Source: Veillonella tobetsuensis
GTDB lineage: Bacteria > Bacillota > Negativicutes > Veillonellales > Veillonellaceae
Assembly (NCBI RefSeq): GCF_001078375.1
Contig: NZ_DF967922.1
Location: 1 to 64,000, forward strand
DNA length: 64,000 nucleotides
Reading direction: 5' to 3'
The notes under the pieces were generated by a model. The model was not told the DNA's origin, made no database searches, and saw nothing but the letters and a program-made list of their open reading frames with translations. Position numbers and translations under genes: made by a program. The stretch's first letter is position 1. Every line of letters begins with the position of its first letter. This document shows positions 39,481 through 48,432 of this stretch, piece after piece.

Positions 39481-40236
39481 TTATAGTTCAATATCGAGTT
39501 CTACTGGACAGTGATCGCTGCCAAATACTTGTTGATGGATTTTAGCCTCTTTAATCTTATCATCTAAGCGTTTAGATGTAATAAAGTAGTCAATTCTCCA
39601 TCCTACGTTTCTATCGCGGGCTTTCCCCATGTAGGACCACCAGCTATATTCATCAACCGCATCAGGATAGAGATAGCGGAATGTGTCGGTAAAACCAGAC
39701 TCTAACAATTCTGTCATCTTAGCCCGTTCTTCATCGGAGAAGCCAGCGTTTTTCCGATTTGTTTTAGGGTTCTTCAAGTCGATTTCATTGTGAGCCACAT
39801 TGAGGTCACCGCAAAGAATAACAGGTTTCTTTTTATCTAATTCTAATAGATATTCGCGGAAAGCATCTTCCCAGGACATACGATACTCAAGACGCGCTAA
39901 TTCACGTTGGCTATTGGGCGTATAGCAGCAAACGAGATAGAAATTATCGTATTCAGCAGTAATAACGCGACCCTCTTGATCATGCTCTTCAATGCCAATA
40001 CCATTCGTTACGGCAATCGGTTTAACACGCGTGAACACAGCCGTTCCACTATAGCCTTTTTTTACGGCACTATTCCAAAATTGTTCATAGCCCGGTAATT
40101 CTAATTCGATTTGATGAGGTTGTAATTTTGTTTCTTGTAAGCAGAAAATATCTGCATCTAATTGATTAAAGGAGTCCATAAAGCCTTTTGTTACGGCTGC
40201 ACGTAATCCATTTACATTCCAAGATATTAATTTCAT
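39481..40236 (-). CDS. xth: Exodeoxyribonuclease III (apurinic endonuclease)
   Basis: A 251-residue base-excision-repair nuclease of the AP endonuclease 1 fold. Motifs are KLISWNVNGLRA at the start, CLQETKL (about 32-38), GDLNVAHNEID (about 143-153) and GSDHCPVEL at the end, covering metal and catalytic residues. TAAGGAG precedes the ATG. Confidence 0.95.
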   Translation of the reverse strand: MKLISWNVNGLRAAVTKGFMDSFNQLDADIFCLQETKLQPHQIELELPGYEQFWNSAVKKGYSGTAVFTRVKPIAVTNGIGIEEHDQEGRVITAEYDNFYLVCCYTPNSQRELARLEYRMSWEDAFREYLLELDKKKPVILCGDLNVAHNEIDLKNPKTNRKNAGFSDEERAKMTELLESGFTDTFRYLYPDAVDEYSWWSYMGKARDRNVGWRIDYFITSKRLDDKIKEAKIHQQVFGSDHCPVELDIEL

Positions 40237-40281
40237 AAATACTCCTTATTAGGTATATAAACATTATTATTTTTGTGAAAG

Positions 40282-40518
40282 TTAGCTTTCACGAGCACGT
40301 TTATGTTTTCGATCATGCTTAGCTTGAGCACGGGCTTGGCGAGCCGCTTCATTGGCTTTCAGCTCATTTTCCTTGCGATATCTAAAATAATTCGCCACAA
40401 CGGATAGTAGGAAAATAACCATAACGGTTACATTAAACAATCCGGGGCCATAGGTGTACAGATGGTAACATAAATACGAAAAAGCAATGACAGATAATAT
40501 ATGGTTTAACATTCTCAT
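40282..40518 (-). CDS. Small membrane protein of unknown function
   Basis: A 78-residue protein with two helices (about 5-22 and 28-44) and a highly basic C-terminal tail rich in R, K, A and H. It overlaps the upstream sulfurtransferase by four bases (ATGA), so the two are coupled. I recognise no family; YrhC/DUF-type assembly factors have similar size. Confidence 0.5.
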   Translation of the reverse strand: MRMLNHILSVIAFSYLCYHLYTYGPGLFNVTVMVIFLLSVVANYFRYRKENELKANEAARQARAQAKHDRKHKRARES

Positions 40519-41330
40519 AGCGTTTCAACCCCCGTTTGAATTGGGAAATCATCGTAGGTTACCCAATCACTGGAACTACCCACATATAAGGCAGACGCAA
40601 GACCAACCTCACTCATAACGAGCAAGGTGTTACAAGCGGTAACACCAGAACCACAATAGCTAACTATAGGCTTTTGCTGATGAAGTTCCTTCTCGAATTC
40701 AATTTCTAAATCCTTAATAGGACGTGGTCCTTCAGCGGTATAACCACTTTCATAAAAATGATTAATAGCACCTGGTATATGTCCGGTCATGCCGTCCATT
40801 ACATCTATTACAGATCCATCATAGCGTTCAGGCGCACGAGCATCGATAATAACATGAGAACCGGATTGGCTCGCCGCCAACACCTCGTCACGACTCATAG
40901 TCATATGTGTTTGCAATGTATAGTTGAAAGTTGTCGTTTCCACAGGCAATGGTGTAGGATCCTTAGTAAGCAAATGACCTTCCTTAACCCATCTTTCAAT
41001 ACCACCGGATAAAACTCGTACATCTGTAAGCCCTAGATAACGTAAGGTCCACCAAAGACGTCCAGCCAAGAATAGCCAAGAATCATACACAACAACCTTA
41101 GCATGCTCATTAACGCCAAATGCTTCTAAGGTTCTAGCCAACTGGTCCATATCTGGCAATGGATGGCGACCACCATGCTCACCGATAGGCCCCGTTAAAT
41201 CCTTAGTTATATCCACGGGGAAAGAACCCGTAATATGCCCTCGTTCATAATCTTGAAAGCCTCTTGCATCGAGGATGATAACCTCATCCATGATAGGTAA
41301 TAATTCGTTAGGAGTAATGAAATTAGACAT
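40515..41330 (-). CDS. sseA: Sulfurtransferase (3-mercaptopyruvate type, two rhodanese domains)
   Basis: A 271-residue enzyme with two rhodanese domains (about 10-130 and 150-265); the first is degenerate. The active-site loop CGSGVT in the second domain is the mercaptopyruvate sulfurtransferase form, as opposed to CRKGVT of thiosulfate sulfurtransferase. The start 41330 has AAAGGAG upstream; an earlier in-frame ATG five codons before is outside a ribosome site. Provides sulfane sulfur or detoxification. Confidence 0.88.
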   Translation of the reverse strand: MSNFITPNELLPIMDEVIILDARGFQDYERGHITGSFPVDITKDLTGPIGEHGGRHPLPDMDQLARTLEAFGVNEHAKVVVYDSWLFLAGRLWWTLRYLGLTDVRVLSGGIERWVKEGHLLTKDPTPLPVETTTFNYTLQTHMTMSRDEVLAASQSGSHVIIDARAPERYDGSVIDVMDGMTGHIPGAINHFYESGYTAEGPRPIKDLEIEFEKELHQQKPIVSYCGSGVTACNTLLVMSEVGLASALYVGSSSDWVTYDDFPIQTGVETL

Positions 41331-41428
41331 AATGACTCCTTTCATGTGATTATATCGAAAAATACAAATCTGTTAATACCATTATATACGAGGGGAGTAT
41401 AGAATACAATCTGCAACGATTATTACGT

Positions 41429-41454
41429 AAAAAAGAGGCTATAAAAGCCTCTTT
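41429..41454 (-). terminator. Terminator of the restriction-modification operon
   Basis: Stem AAAGAGGCT/AGCCTCTTT with five-base loop, then TTTTTTA on the minus strand, just past the methyltransferase stop. Confidence 0.8.
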
Positions 41455-41458
41455 AATA

Positions 41459-42751
41459 CTACATCTTATCTATTTTCTGTAATTCATCGCCAATGCGTTT
41501 AACAATACCAGTTACTAGTGCATTTCCCATAAAGAACATTCTCATTCGATCTGATACTTCTTCAACTTCACCCTTAGCATTAAGTTTGAACTTGGTCCAG
41601 TCATCAGGAAAATCTTGTAATCGTTCAGCTTCAATTGGTGTAATCAAACGATAATTTCCATTAATTTTTAATAGATGAGTCGAGCGATTGACACTACCTT
41701 CCGATGTGAGCATGGTTCTTCCAGGTAATTCCAATGAGTCATAATCACTCATGCCACCTTCAGCATAAGTATATTCATGACCATCCGCAGAAGTTCGCGT
41801 TATTTTTTTTGGACCTCGAAGATATTTGAACTTTTCAAGCTTTTCACCTATAATATAATATTTCGCATCAACTGTATCTTCTGGAACTACTATATCCCCC
41901 ATTGTAATTGGATTTTCAACAATTGGATCTGTTTCAATAGTATAATAATATCCATTTGTCATAAGCCCAGAATTCCAAAACTTACCATCATTAAATGTTT
42001 CAGAAACCTCTGCAATATCGCCTATTAAGTGATTAGCGTTAATACGTTTTTTAACAGCCATATCCTTTACTGGAAACTGGCGTCCAAATAAACCATCTGC
42101 AAAAATATAATTCTGGTATTGTGCTAAGCGTTCTTCTGTAGTTGCTTTTTTAGGTAGATTAGACTCATATGTCTTATGTAATCGTTTTCCCCATTTTGTA
42201 TCATTTCTAAATACAAAGAAGAAAACCCGACGACGTCTTTGTGCACGCCCATAATCAGCTGCATTAATAACACGCCACTCAACAGAATATCCCAACTCAT
42301 TAAATGCGGCTAACATAACAGCAAAATCTCTACCGCGCTGACTAGAGGGAGCCTTTAATAATCGGTCTACATTTTCGAGGATTAAATATTTAGGCTTAAT
42401 AACCTCGGTCGCACGGACAATCTCCCAAAAAAGGACCCCCTTTTTTCCTTCAATGCCAAGTTCATTCTTTTTACTTCGCGCAACAGAATAATCCTGGCAT
42501 GGAAATCCACCTACAATCATATCTACACCATTTTTGCCCATCTCTTCAAATTTTTCATTTGAAATTAGTGCAACATCGGTACCGATATGTTCCATATTAG
42601 GAAATCTATATAGGCCTACTTCGTAAGCATCTTGTATCTTTCTTGATGGTTCATACTGATTAGAATATAGTGTTTTAAAAATCTCTTTACTTGAGTTTTC
42701 TAGACCGACTATAAACCCACCAACGCCATCAAACATAGAAAATATCTTCAT
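41459..42751 (-). CDS. DNA (cytosine-5) methyltransferase of a GATC-type R-M system
   Basis: Methylates cytosine in the recognition site to shield the host DNA. The 430 residues carry motif I FSMFDGVGGF (4-13), the catalytic GGFPCQDYS (motif IV), ENVDRLL (VI), QRRRRVFFF (VIII) and a C-terminal GNALV (X); between VIII and IX lies a long target-recognition region. Preferred start is the second ATG (42751), five bases from AAGGGG. The neighbouring nuclease is of the Sau3AI/MutH type, so GATC methylated on its cytosine is expected. Third gene of the operon. Confidence 0.93.
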   Translation of the reverse strand: MKIFSMFDGVGGFIVGLENSSKEIFKTLYSNQYEPSRKIQDAYEVGLYRFPNMEHIGTDVALISNEKFEEMGKNGVDMIVGGFPCQDYSVARSKKNELGIEGKKGVLFWEIVRATEVIKPKYLILENVDRLLKAPSSQRGRDFAVMLAAFNELGYSVEWRVINAADYGRAQRRRRVFFFVFRNDTKWGKRLHKTYESNLPKKATTEERLAQYQNYIFADGLFGRQFPVKDMAVKKRINANHLIGDIAEVSETFNDGKFWNSGLMTNGYYYTIETDPIVENPITMGDIVVPEDTVDAKYYIIGEKLEKFKYLRGPKKITRTSADGHEYTYAEGGMSDYDSLELPGRTMLTSEGSVNRSTHLLKINGNYRLITPIEAERLQDFPDDWTKFKLNAKGEVEEVSDRMRMFFMGNALVTGIVKRIGDELQKIDKM

Positions 42752-42824
42752 CATAACCCCTTATCAATAAATTACTCGAACATATTATATCAGATTTTAG
42801 AGATAAGATCAAGATCTATTTCTA

Positions 42825-43565
42825 TTATTTATCTAATCTTATGGGTCCTTTTCTCGTTACTAACCAATGCGATTTGGCTAATTTTTCTAATTGATTCTTA
42901 TAAAGAAGTATATTTAAAGGTTGCTCTGATAATATATTCCCGCCAGTTAAATACCACTTTGGATATGTCTCTTCCCCTACAGGTTCAGAAATTTTATCAA
43001 GTGCTTTTTGCAAGATTTTTTCTTCTAAACTTACTCTTTTATCAGAAACTACAGCATGAAACTTTACGATATCTGTATCAGCAGTGACTATTTCCATAAT
43101 ATAGTTTTGAATATCAGCCTTTTCAAAAAACATAGCTTCAATTTGAACAATGTCATCATACTTTATACGCCATTTATTCGTGCCATCCTGAACCCATAAC
43201 CAACACAATAAATATCTTTGTGTTGAACTATATTTAGAGTTAGTCAACCAGCCCTCTTTTAATTGACCATTATGCATATACGATACTTCAAAGGCAAATG
43301 TAGGCATAGCTTTTTCTTTTAAATTAGTCTTAGCATAATGGATAGCTGCTTTTTCATCTACAACAAGACTTTTTCCACTCTTAAGAGTAAGAATAACATC
43401 ACTACCTGCATGTTGTTTATTTAACTCTCTCGAAACCTCAAAATCAATAATATCGCCTTTTTCTTTGAGTTTTTCATAAAAAAAATCTACCAAAAATTTA
43501 TTTACAGCCTGTTCACCCAATAGATCATCTGTAAAATTAAATCTATCTTTCTTATTAAAATTCAT
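42825..43565 (-). CDS. PD-(D/E)XK-like protein of unknown role in the R-M operon
   Basis: A 246-residue protein between the nuclease and methylase genes. A nuclease-fold core is suggested by D56 (GSDVILTL), then D70-E71-K72 (VVDEKAA), the spacing and strand context of a PD-(D/E)XK site, with E43 before it. The C-terminal half (about 150-246) holds no known motif. I do not recognise the family. It lies three bases after the Sau3AI-type gene with a weak ribosome site and 73 bases before the methylase, so co-transcribed. It may be a second nuclease, a nicking partner or a control factor. Confidence 0.6.
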   Translation of the reverse strand: MNFNKKDRFNFTDDLLGEQAVNKFLVDFFYEKLKEKGDIIDFEVSRELNKQHAGSDVILTLKSGKSLVVDEKAAIHYAKTNLKEKAMPTFAFEVSYMHNGQLKEGWLTNSKYSSTQRYLLCWLWVQDGTNKWRIKYDDIVQIEAMFFEKADIQNYIMEIVTADTDIVKFHAVVSDKRVSLEEKILQKALDKISEPVGEETYPKWYLTGGNILSEQPLNILLYKNQLEKLAKSHWLVTRKGPIRLDK

Positions 43566-43568
43566 AAA

Positions 43569-44954
43569 TTATAACCCGCGCACTATCTCTGCAATATACT
43601 CTCGATTTAACCAATAGGTTTGTTTCGTAATCATTTGCCCATCAGGCAACTGAACTTTATCAGCAGCATTAGCCGCTTTTGGTCTAATATGGCACACTCC
43701 ATTAAATTTAGATCCTGGCAAATTGTTTTTGACACCTCTTGGTGTTTGTGTTAGTTCAACCCCAGCCTCTAATATGTCATGCACAGTTTTCCATAAATCT
43801 TTTAATTCAGTATCAATAACTTGCTCTGGCATATTCCACAGCTTAATACCTTTTAAATAAGGTACTCTATTAGGATTCTCTCGTTCGGCCTCAGTAAATT
43901 GAAAAACAACAAATAAGAATTTAGTATTTTCAAATGTTTCATATACTTGAGATTCTTCCCATGATGCATCAAGCCATCTATCAAAATCAATCTGTTCAAA
44001 TGACATATGCTCACGAGGGACACCATTAGGTTCTAATCGAATTGTTTTAAATTTTATATTAGCCTTAGCAAACTCCTCTGTATCATCTAAATTTGTACCT
44101 TTAATTCCTAACAGATCACTAATAAGACTTGCATACATTGCTTTATTCTTATTTTCTGCAAGATTAATATGTTTTTTTAATTCATATATAGTGCGACCAA
44201 TATAAGGTGCAAACCGTTCTTGTAATAAAGCTTCAACTGATTTGGACTGTAATTCTTCTGGTTTAAAAACGGATATAACATCCTCATCCATAAGAATTCG
44301 CCGTGCATAAGCAGTCATATATGAGCTTTTTAAAGAATAGGCTCTCTGTTTTGCTGGTATGTCCGAAAAAGGTTGTTGACGCATAGACTTTGCATTAGCG
44401 CCCTTAGTACAAGCAGCAAGATACATCGTATCGCTCTCTGAAATCTCATGAGCCTTACCCGCTTTGATTTTGTCTATGATAATTTGCCAATCTTGCTTAA
44501 CAACAGCTAAATCTGCATCTGTAAACTGGTGAATCACTGATTTAAGTATAGGAAAATCTCCTTTACTTATCTCATCAATCCATTGATAAAACATGATAAG
44601 AATATTTTTATTCTTATGCCATAAAGAAGACTCTTCAAAGATATGCTTATACTCTTCCATATAATCAATTATATTAAGTACAAGGCGCTCTTTTGCAGAA
44701 AAAGAAGTTTGCTTTGCATTACTTTTTAAACCAGTTACCTTCAATTCAAGATCTAAATTCGCAAAATCTGCTTCAGCACGACTATTAACAGCTCTCTGAA
44801 AAAGACCTTCTTCAATAATTTGACCTATGCCACCCTTATTCTTTTTACTTTCTAGTCGATTGTTTACATCAAATTCTTTAACAAGTTTCCCCTCTGCAGA
44901 TTTTGCAACTTCTAATACTTCTTCAATAGAATTATAATGACGTTCAAACTCCAT
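43569..44954 (-). CDS. Sau3AI/MutH-type restriction endonuclease
   Basis: A 461-residue nuclease. The N-terminal motif set is KGGIGQIIEEGL (40-51) followed by D63-x6-E70-x-K72 (ADF...LELK), the same D-x6-E-x-K spacing as MutH and Sau3AI, which act at GATC. Length matches Sau3AI (about 490), in which a second, degenerate MutH-like lobe binds DNA. Start 44954 has GGGAGG at eight bases; a GTG three codons earlier overlaps it. Opens the operon. Its promoter lies in the AT-rich 44955-45100 region; no control gene (C protein) is seen. Confidence 0.88.
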   Translation of the reverse strand: MEFERHYNSIEEVLEVAKSAEGKLVKEFDVNNRLESKKNKGGIGQIIEEGLFQRAVNSRAEADFANLDLELKVTGLKSNAKQTSFSAKERLVLNIIDYMEEYKHIFEESSLWHKNKNILIMFYQWIDEISKGDFPILKSVIHQFTDADLAVVKQDWQIIIDKIKAGKAHEISESDTMYLAACTKGANAKSMRQQPFSDIPAKQRAYSLKSSYMTAYARRILMDEDVISVFKPEELQSKSVEALLQERFAPYIGRTIYELKKHINLAENKNKAMYASLISDLLGIKGTNLDDTEEFAKANIKFKTIRLEPNGVPREHMSFEQIDFDRWLDASWEESQVYETFENTKFLFVVFQFTEAERENPNRVPYLKGIKLWNMPEQVIDTELKDLWKTVHDILEAGVELTQTPRGVKNNLPGSKFNGVCHIRPKAANAADKVQLPDGQMITKQTYWLNREYIAEIVRGL

Positions 44955-45130
44955 GCTGACCACCTCCCATTTATTAATTTGATTATACCAATATACGAAT
45001 ATGAAATAAACTTACATTGTACTGCATATCAATAAATACTTTCACATACAACATTGCTAAACAGCATCCTTAATTTATATTTATTTAATAATTTATCATT
45101 TATATGTATCTTTTTTGCCCCCTGATTCTA

Positions 45131-45139
45131 TGCTATAAT
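45131..45139 (+). promoter_or_regulatory. Extended -10 promoter candidate
   Basis: TG-C-TATAAT at 45131-45139 with only a weak T-rich -35 17 bases upstream. It would give a leader of about 85 bases before the next gene. Confidence 0.45.
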
Positions 45140-45229
45140 AAAGGTACTATCGAGTATATAGAATATATAAAATATAGATATATTTACAAAAATACTTACA
45201 TAAACGGATTTTACAAGGAGTATAGGCAA

Positions 45230-46162
45230 TTGAAAAAGGGTTATATTAAATTAATCTTAGCCATAATTCTAGGGATTGCTGTAATTAGTGGCGGGATTTA
45301 TTGTGCATATCACTTCCTCTCTAATAAATCAACGACAATATTATATCGTTCTACTATCGAGGATAAAATTAATGCCTTACGACCTTATATTGAGGCAGCC
45401 GATACGTTTAATATGAATAGTGTTGCCTATACATATCAATTACAACCAACCCTTGAAGAATTACGTAATCATTCGCACAATACGACTGTAACATTACCTA
45501 ATTACAAAGAGTTAAAATCTCAACTCGAAGCAGCAAAACAAGAAAGCTCTACACCTTATGAGGATGTTAATAAAGCGACCGATGAATTGCTTGCTATTTT
45601 AACACAATTAATTCCTGTATCCGAGCAAATCCAAAATTACTATACAGACCGTACCTTTGAAAAGGACAATTATGTGGGTAGTGATAATTTAGCAAATCAA
45701 TATGTTCCACTTGCAGACCAATTCAATGCAGCTTATAACGCCTTTGATTTAACCCTTGAAAATCGTAACAATGAATTGTACTCTGAGCGTATGAAAGAAT
45801 TTGCTAAAGAAAATCGTGTCAATGCAGTTAACTTCATTGAGCTCAATATCCTATTATCTCAAACAGTAGATATCATCGATCCTGATGGTAATACAGATAC
45901 ACAAAAGGTAGAAACAAATCTACAAGATATTACTAAACGCATAAACGCATTACAACCAGGTACTAAACCTGAAACGCAAGCCGCTGTTAAACTATACCAA
46001 GATGCAGTAAAGGAATTTATTGCAGAAGCAAGAAATTACATCATTATTAACTCCTCCTATGGCGAAGCATATACACAATTATATGTAAAATATAATCGTA
46101 TGATTAGTCGTGCCAACGAGGTTGATATGAATGATCTTGATGCGGTAGATAGTAAAAAATAA
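45230..46162 (+). CDS. DUF3829-like membrane-anchored protein
   Basis: A 310-residue protein with one N-terminal membrane segment (about 7-28) and a long all-helical outer part resembling the YiiG/DUF3829 family. The TTG at 45230 is chosen because AAGGAG lies nine bases upstream and a membrane segment follows at once; the longer frame from 45104 begins with sequence of no coding character. Start codon is therefore non-ATG. Function unknown. Confidence 0.6.
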   Translation: MKKGYIKLILAIILGIAVISGGIYCAYHFLSNKSTTILYRSTIEDKINALRPYIEAADTFNMNSVAYTYQLQPTLEELRNHSHNTTVTLPNYKELKSQLEAAKQESSTPYEDVNKATDELLAILTQLIPVSEQIQNYYTDRTFEKDNYVGSDNLANQYVPLADQFNAAYNAFDLTLENRNNELYSERMKEFAKENRVNAVNFIELNILLSQTVDIIDPDGNTDTQKVETNLQDITKRINALQPGTKPETQAAVKLYQDAVKEFIAEARNYIIINSSYGEAYTQLYVKYNRMISRANEVDMNDLDAVDSKK

Positions 46163-46176
46163 TATTTGCACAGCAC

Positions 46177-46205
46177 AAAGGACTAGTCCAAAGACTAGTC
46201 CTTTT
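46177..46205 (+). terminator. Terminator of the DUF3829-like gene
   Basis: A perfect 12-base stem AAAGGACTAGTC/GACTAGTCCTTT with four-base loop and TTTTATTG tail. Confidence 0.85.
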
Positions 46206-46227
46206 ATTGCATTATAAATAGTAAACC

Positions 46228-47784
46228 TTATTCTTTTTTCAAGTCTTTTGTAATGATGTAATATTCACTAGGTGAAATCTTAAGCCCTTTTATATAGCTT
46301 TTACAAATCATATTAATCTTAGGATAACCTAAGAACAAGGATGCACTATCGTCTAACAAAATCTGTTGTGCCTCAACAATCGCATTATATCGTTGTGTAT
46401 CATCAACAGTAGTTTCAGCCAAAGCTAGTAATTCATCATATTTAGGATTACTAAAACCAGACACATTGGTCGGATTTGAGCCATCTATGTTGCTCCCCCA
46501 ATATTGTTTTAAGAACCATACAGGACTACCAGTGCTAGCAGTTGAAACACTGGTTATTGCCAAGTCATAATCACCAGAACGTGTCACCTTATCCACTACA
46601 CTAGAATCAACAATCTCTACATTAACATCTATACCAATTTTTTTATAATCAACCTGCAATGCTTCTGCATATAAGATAACCTCAGGTCTAGCTGTGTAGG
46701 TATAGAAATTAAGGCGTAATTTCTTGCCATCCTTATCTACATAACCATCTCCATCAGTATCTACCCATCCAGACTGTGCCAATAAAGCTTTTGCACGTTC
46801 TACATTATACGTTTCAGGAATTTTAATGTCGTTATATCCATAATTTAAACTTGGTGGCAACGGAGTTCTCCCCGCTACAAAAGTATCTTTAAATAGTTTT
46901 TTTGCATAATTCTCACGATCTGCTCCTGCCACTAAAGCACGTCTTACATTAATATCGTTCAAATATCCATTATGATTCATTCGAACCATAACAACACGCA
47001 ATGATGGGGTTTCTTCAATAATATAATCCTTATTATCTTTAAATAATCCATACTCACCAGCGGCGATATTAACAGCCATATCAATATCCCCTGCTTGCAA
47101 CGCCATAGCACGAGAATTTACATCATTAATAGAATCTACCACTACATGTTTAAATCCCACATCACCATCCCAATAATTTTCGTTCTTATCTAACTCAATG
47201 CGTTCTTTAGTAAAAGATATAGGCACATAAGGGCCCGTAGCAATAGGGCCTTCTTTACTAAAATCACGGCCATCTCGTTCTGATTGAACATCTACAATTA
47301 AAAATAAAGGATCCCCTAGTAGTCCGGGTAGATTAGGATACACCTTATCGGTGTGAATGGTTAAAGTCTGTCCATTTGCTTCCATGGAGTCATAGGCAAA
47401 AAAGGATTTTGCCCGTTTACTTTTTTCAAATGTACGCTCTAAGGATTCCTTAACAGCTTGTGCCGTAACCTTACGACCATTAGAGAAATTTACCTTATCA
47501 TTGATAGAAAAAGTCCAAGTCTTGTAATCATCTCCGACTGACCACGAAGACGCAATCCATGGTTGTGGTTTCATAGAATCATCAAATTTAACGAGATTCT
47601 CTCCAATTCCATAACGAACAATTCCCCAACTAAAGTAATTCTCCGTAGGCTCTAAAGTCTCTGCATAGGACATAGCACCTACTTTTAATGTATCTTTATT
47701 CGTATCTTTTCCACATCCTGAAAAGATTAAAGCTCCCACTAATAATATGAAAGCACCAAACAATGAATACTTTTTAAACCCCAT
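46228..47784 (-). CDS. ABC substrate-binding lipoprotein, family 5 (nickel/peptide/opine type), second copy
   Basis: A 518-residue lipoprotein (signal peptide with lipobox FSGC, Cys near 24) whose body has the family 5 fold: PQPWIASSW near 75, long central domain with CDDYD-like strand pairs and a C-terminal LFLGYPKINM segment. It is clearly paralogous with the protein at 50051-51619; both start with TLEPTENxFxWxxxRYGxGE. It has its own promoter region and no ABC genes downstream, so it is probably an alternative receptor for the same transporter. Substrate unknown: Ni2+, Co2+, metallophore or peptide. Confidence 0.88.
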   Translation of the reverse strand: MGFKKYSLFGAFILLVGALIFSGCGKDTNKDTLKVGAMSYAETLEPTENYFSWGIVRYGIGENLVKFDDSMKPQPWIASSWSVGDDYKTWTFSINDKVNFSNGRKVTAQAVKESLERTFEKSKRAKSFFAYDSMEANGQTLTIHTDKVYPNLPGLLGDPLFLIVDVQSERDGRDFSKEGPIATGPYVPISFTKERIELDKNENYWDGDVGFKHVVVDSINDVNSRAMALQAGDIDMAVNIAAGEYGLFKDNKDYIIEETPSLRVVMVRMNHNGYLNDINVRRALVAGADRENYAKKLFKDTFVAGRTPLPPSLNYGYNDIKIPETYNVERAKALLAQSGWVDTDGDGYVDKDGKKLRLNFYTYTARPEVILYAEALQVDYKKIGIDVNVEIVDSSVVDKVTRSGDYDLAITSVSTASTGSPVWFLKQYWGSNIDGSNPTNVSGFSNPKYDELLALAETTVDDTQRYNAIVEAQQILLDDSASLFLGYPKINMICKSYIKGLKISPSEYYIITKDLKKE

Positions 47785-48048
47785 GTTAACCTCCTACTAT
47801 ACGTTTAACTTTTTCAATAATTATCGATATAAATAAATTATTATATCAGTATAAAAACACTATAATCTATAATATTTAGTTAAGCAAATGAGAACTATTT
47901 ATATAATTATAACTGGGATAAATAATTTGTTACGCAAAACACTCATTAATATAAAATAACGCATAACAAAAAGACTATACCATAATACAGTTTAAGTGCA
48001 TTATAATATAGCCCCACAAGTATCATAAATACTAACTAAGAGATGCGA

Positions 48049-48327
48049 TTATTTTCGTTTTAAATCTTTCGTAATCATATAGTATTCGAATGGTGTTATC
48101 TTAATACCATCGATGTGTTTATTGCCTACGATATTAATTTTAGGATATCCAAGGAACAATGCTACAGATTCATCTAGCATAAGTTGTTGCGCATTAATAA
48201 CGGCATTACGTCGTATAACTGGATCGGCCCCGCTTTCACCAAGAGCTATCAATTCATCAAAGCGCGGACTGGAGAAACCAGAACCATTATATTCAACGCC
48301 TGTGCCCCAATATTGTTTTAAGAACCT
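48049..48327 (-). pseudogene. Remnant of a third family 5 substrate-binding protein
   Basis: Ninety-two codons and a stop matching the C-terminal end of the two intact binding proteins (FLKQYWG near its start, LFLGYPKINI and YYMITKDLKRK at its end). It has no start codon or ribosome site; homology ends abruptly at 48327, inside the FLKQYWG segment, next to a terminator. It is a decayed or truncated copy and cannot make a working protein. Confidence 0.85.
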
Positions 48328-48344
48328 TTATTATAGAGCCTGAA

Positions 48345-48380
48345 AAAATAGCAGTTAGCCTCTCAACTAACTGCTATTTT
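48345..48380 (-). terminator. Terminator of the ABC transporter operon
   Basis: A 14-base stem AAAATAGCAGTTAG/CTAACTGCTATTTT, followed by TTTTTTCAGG on the minus strand. Confidence 0.85.
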
Positions 48381-48432
48381 ACTTAACCTATACACTTTAA
48401 TTTATTTTAAAGTGAGCCTCATGCATATACTA

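Noticed and set aside
45104-45229. N-terminal extension of the DUF3829-like protein
   Set aside because: The extension is Tyr/Ile-rich AT sequence covering the promoter; AAGGAG before TTG 45230 and a following membrane helix give a better start.
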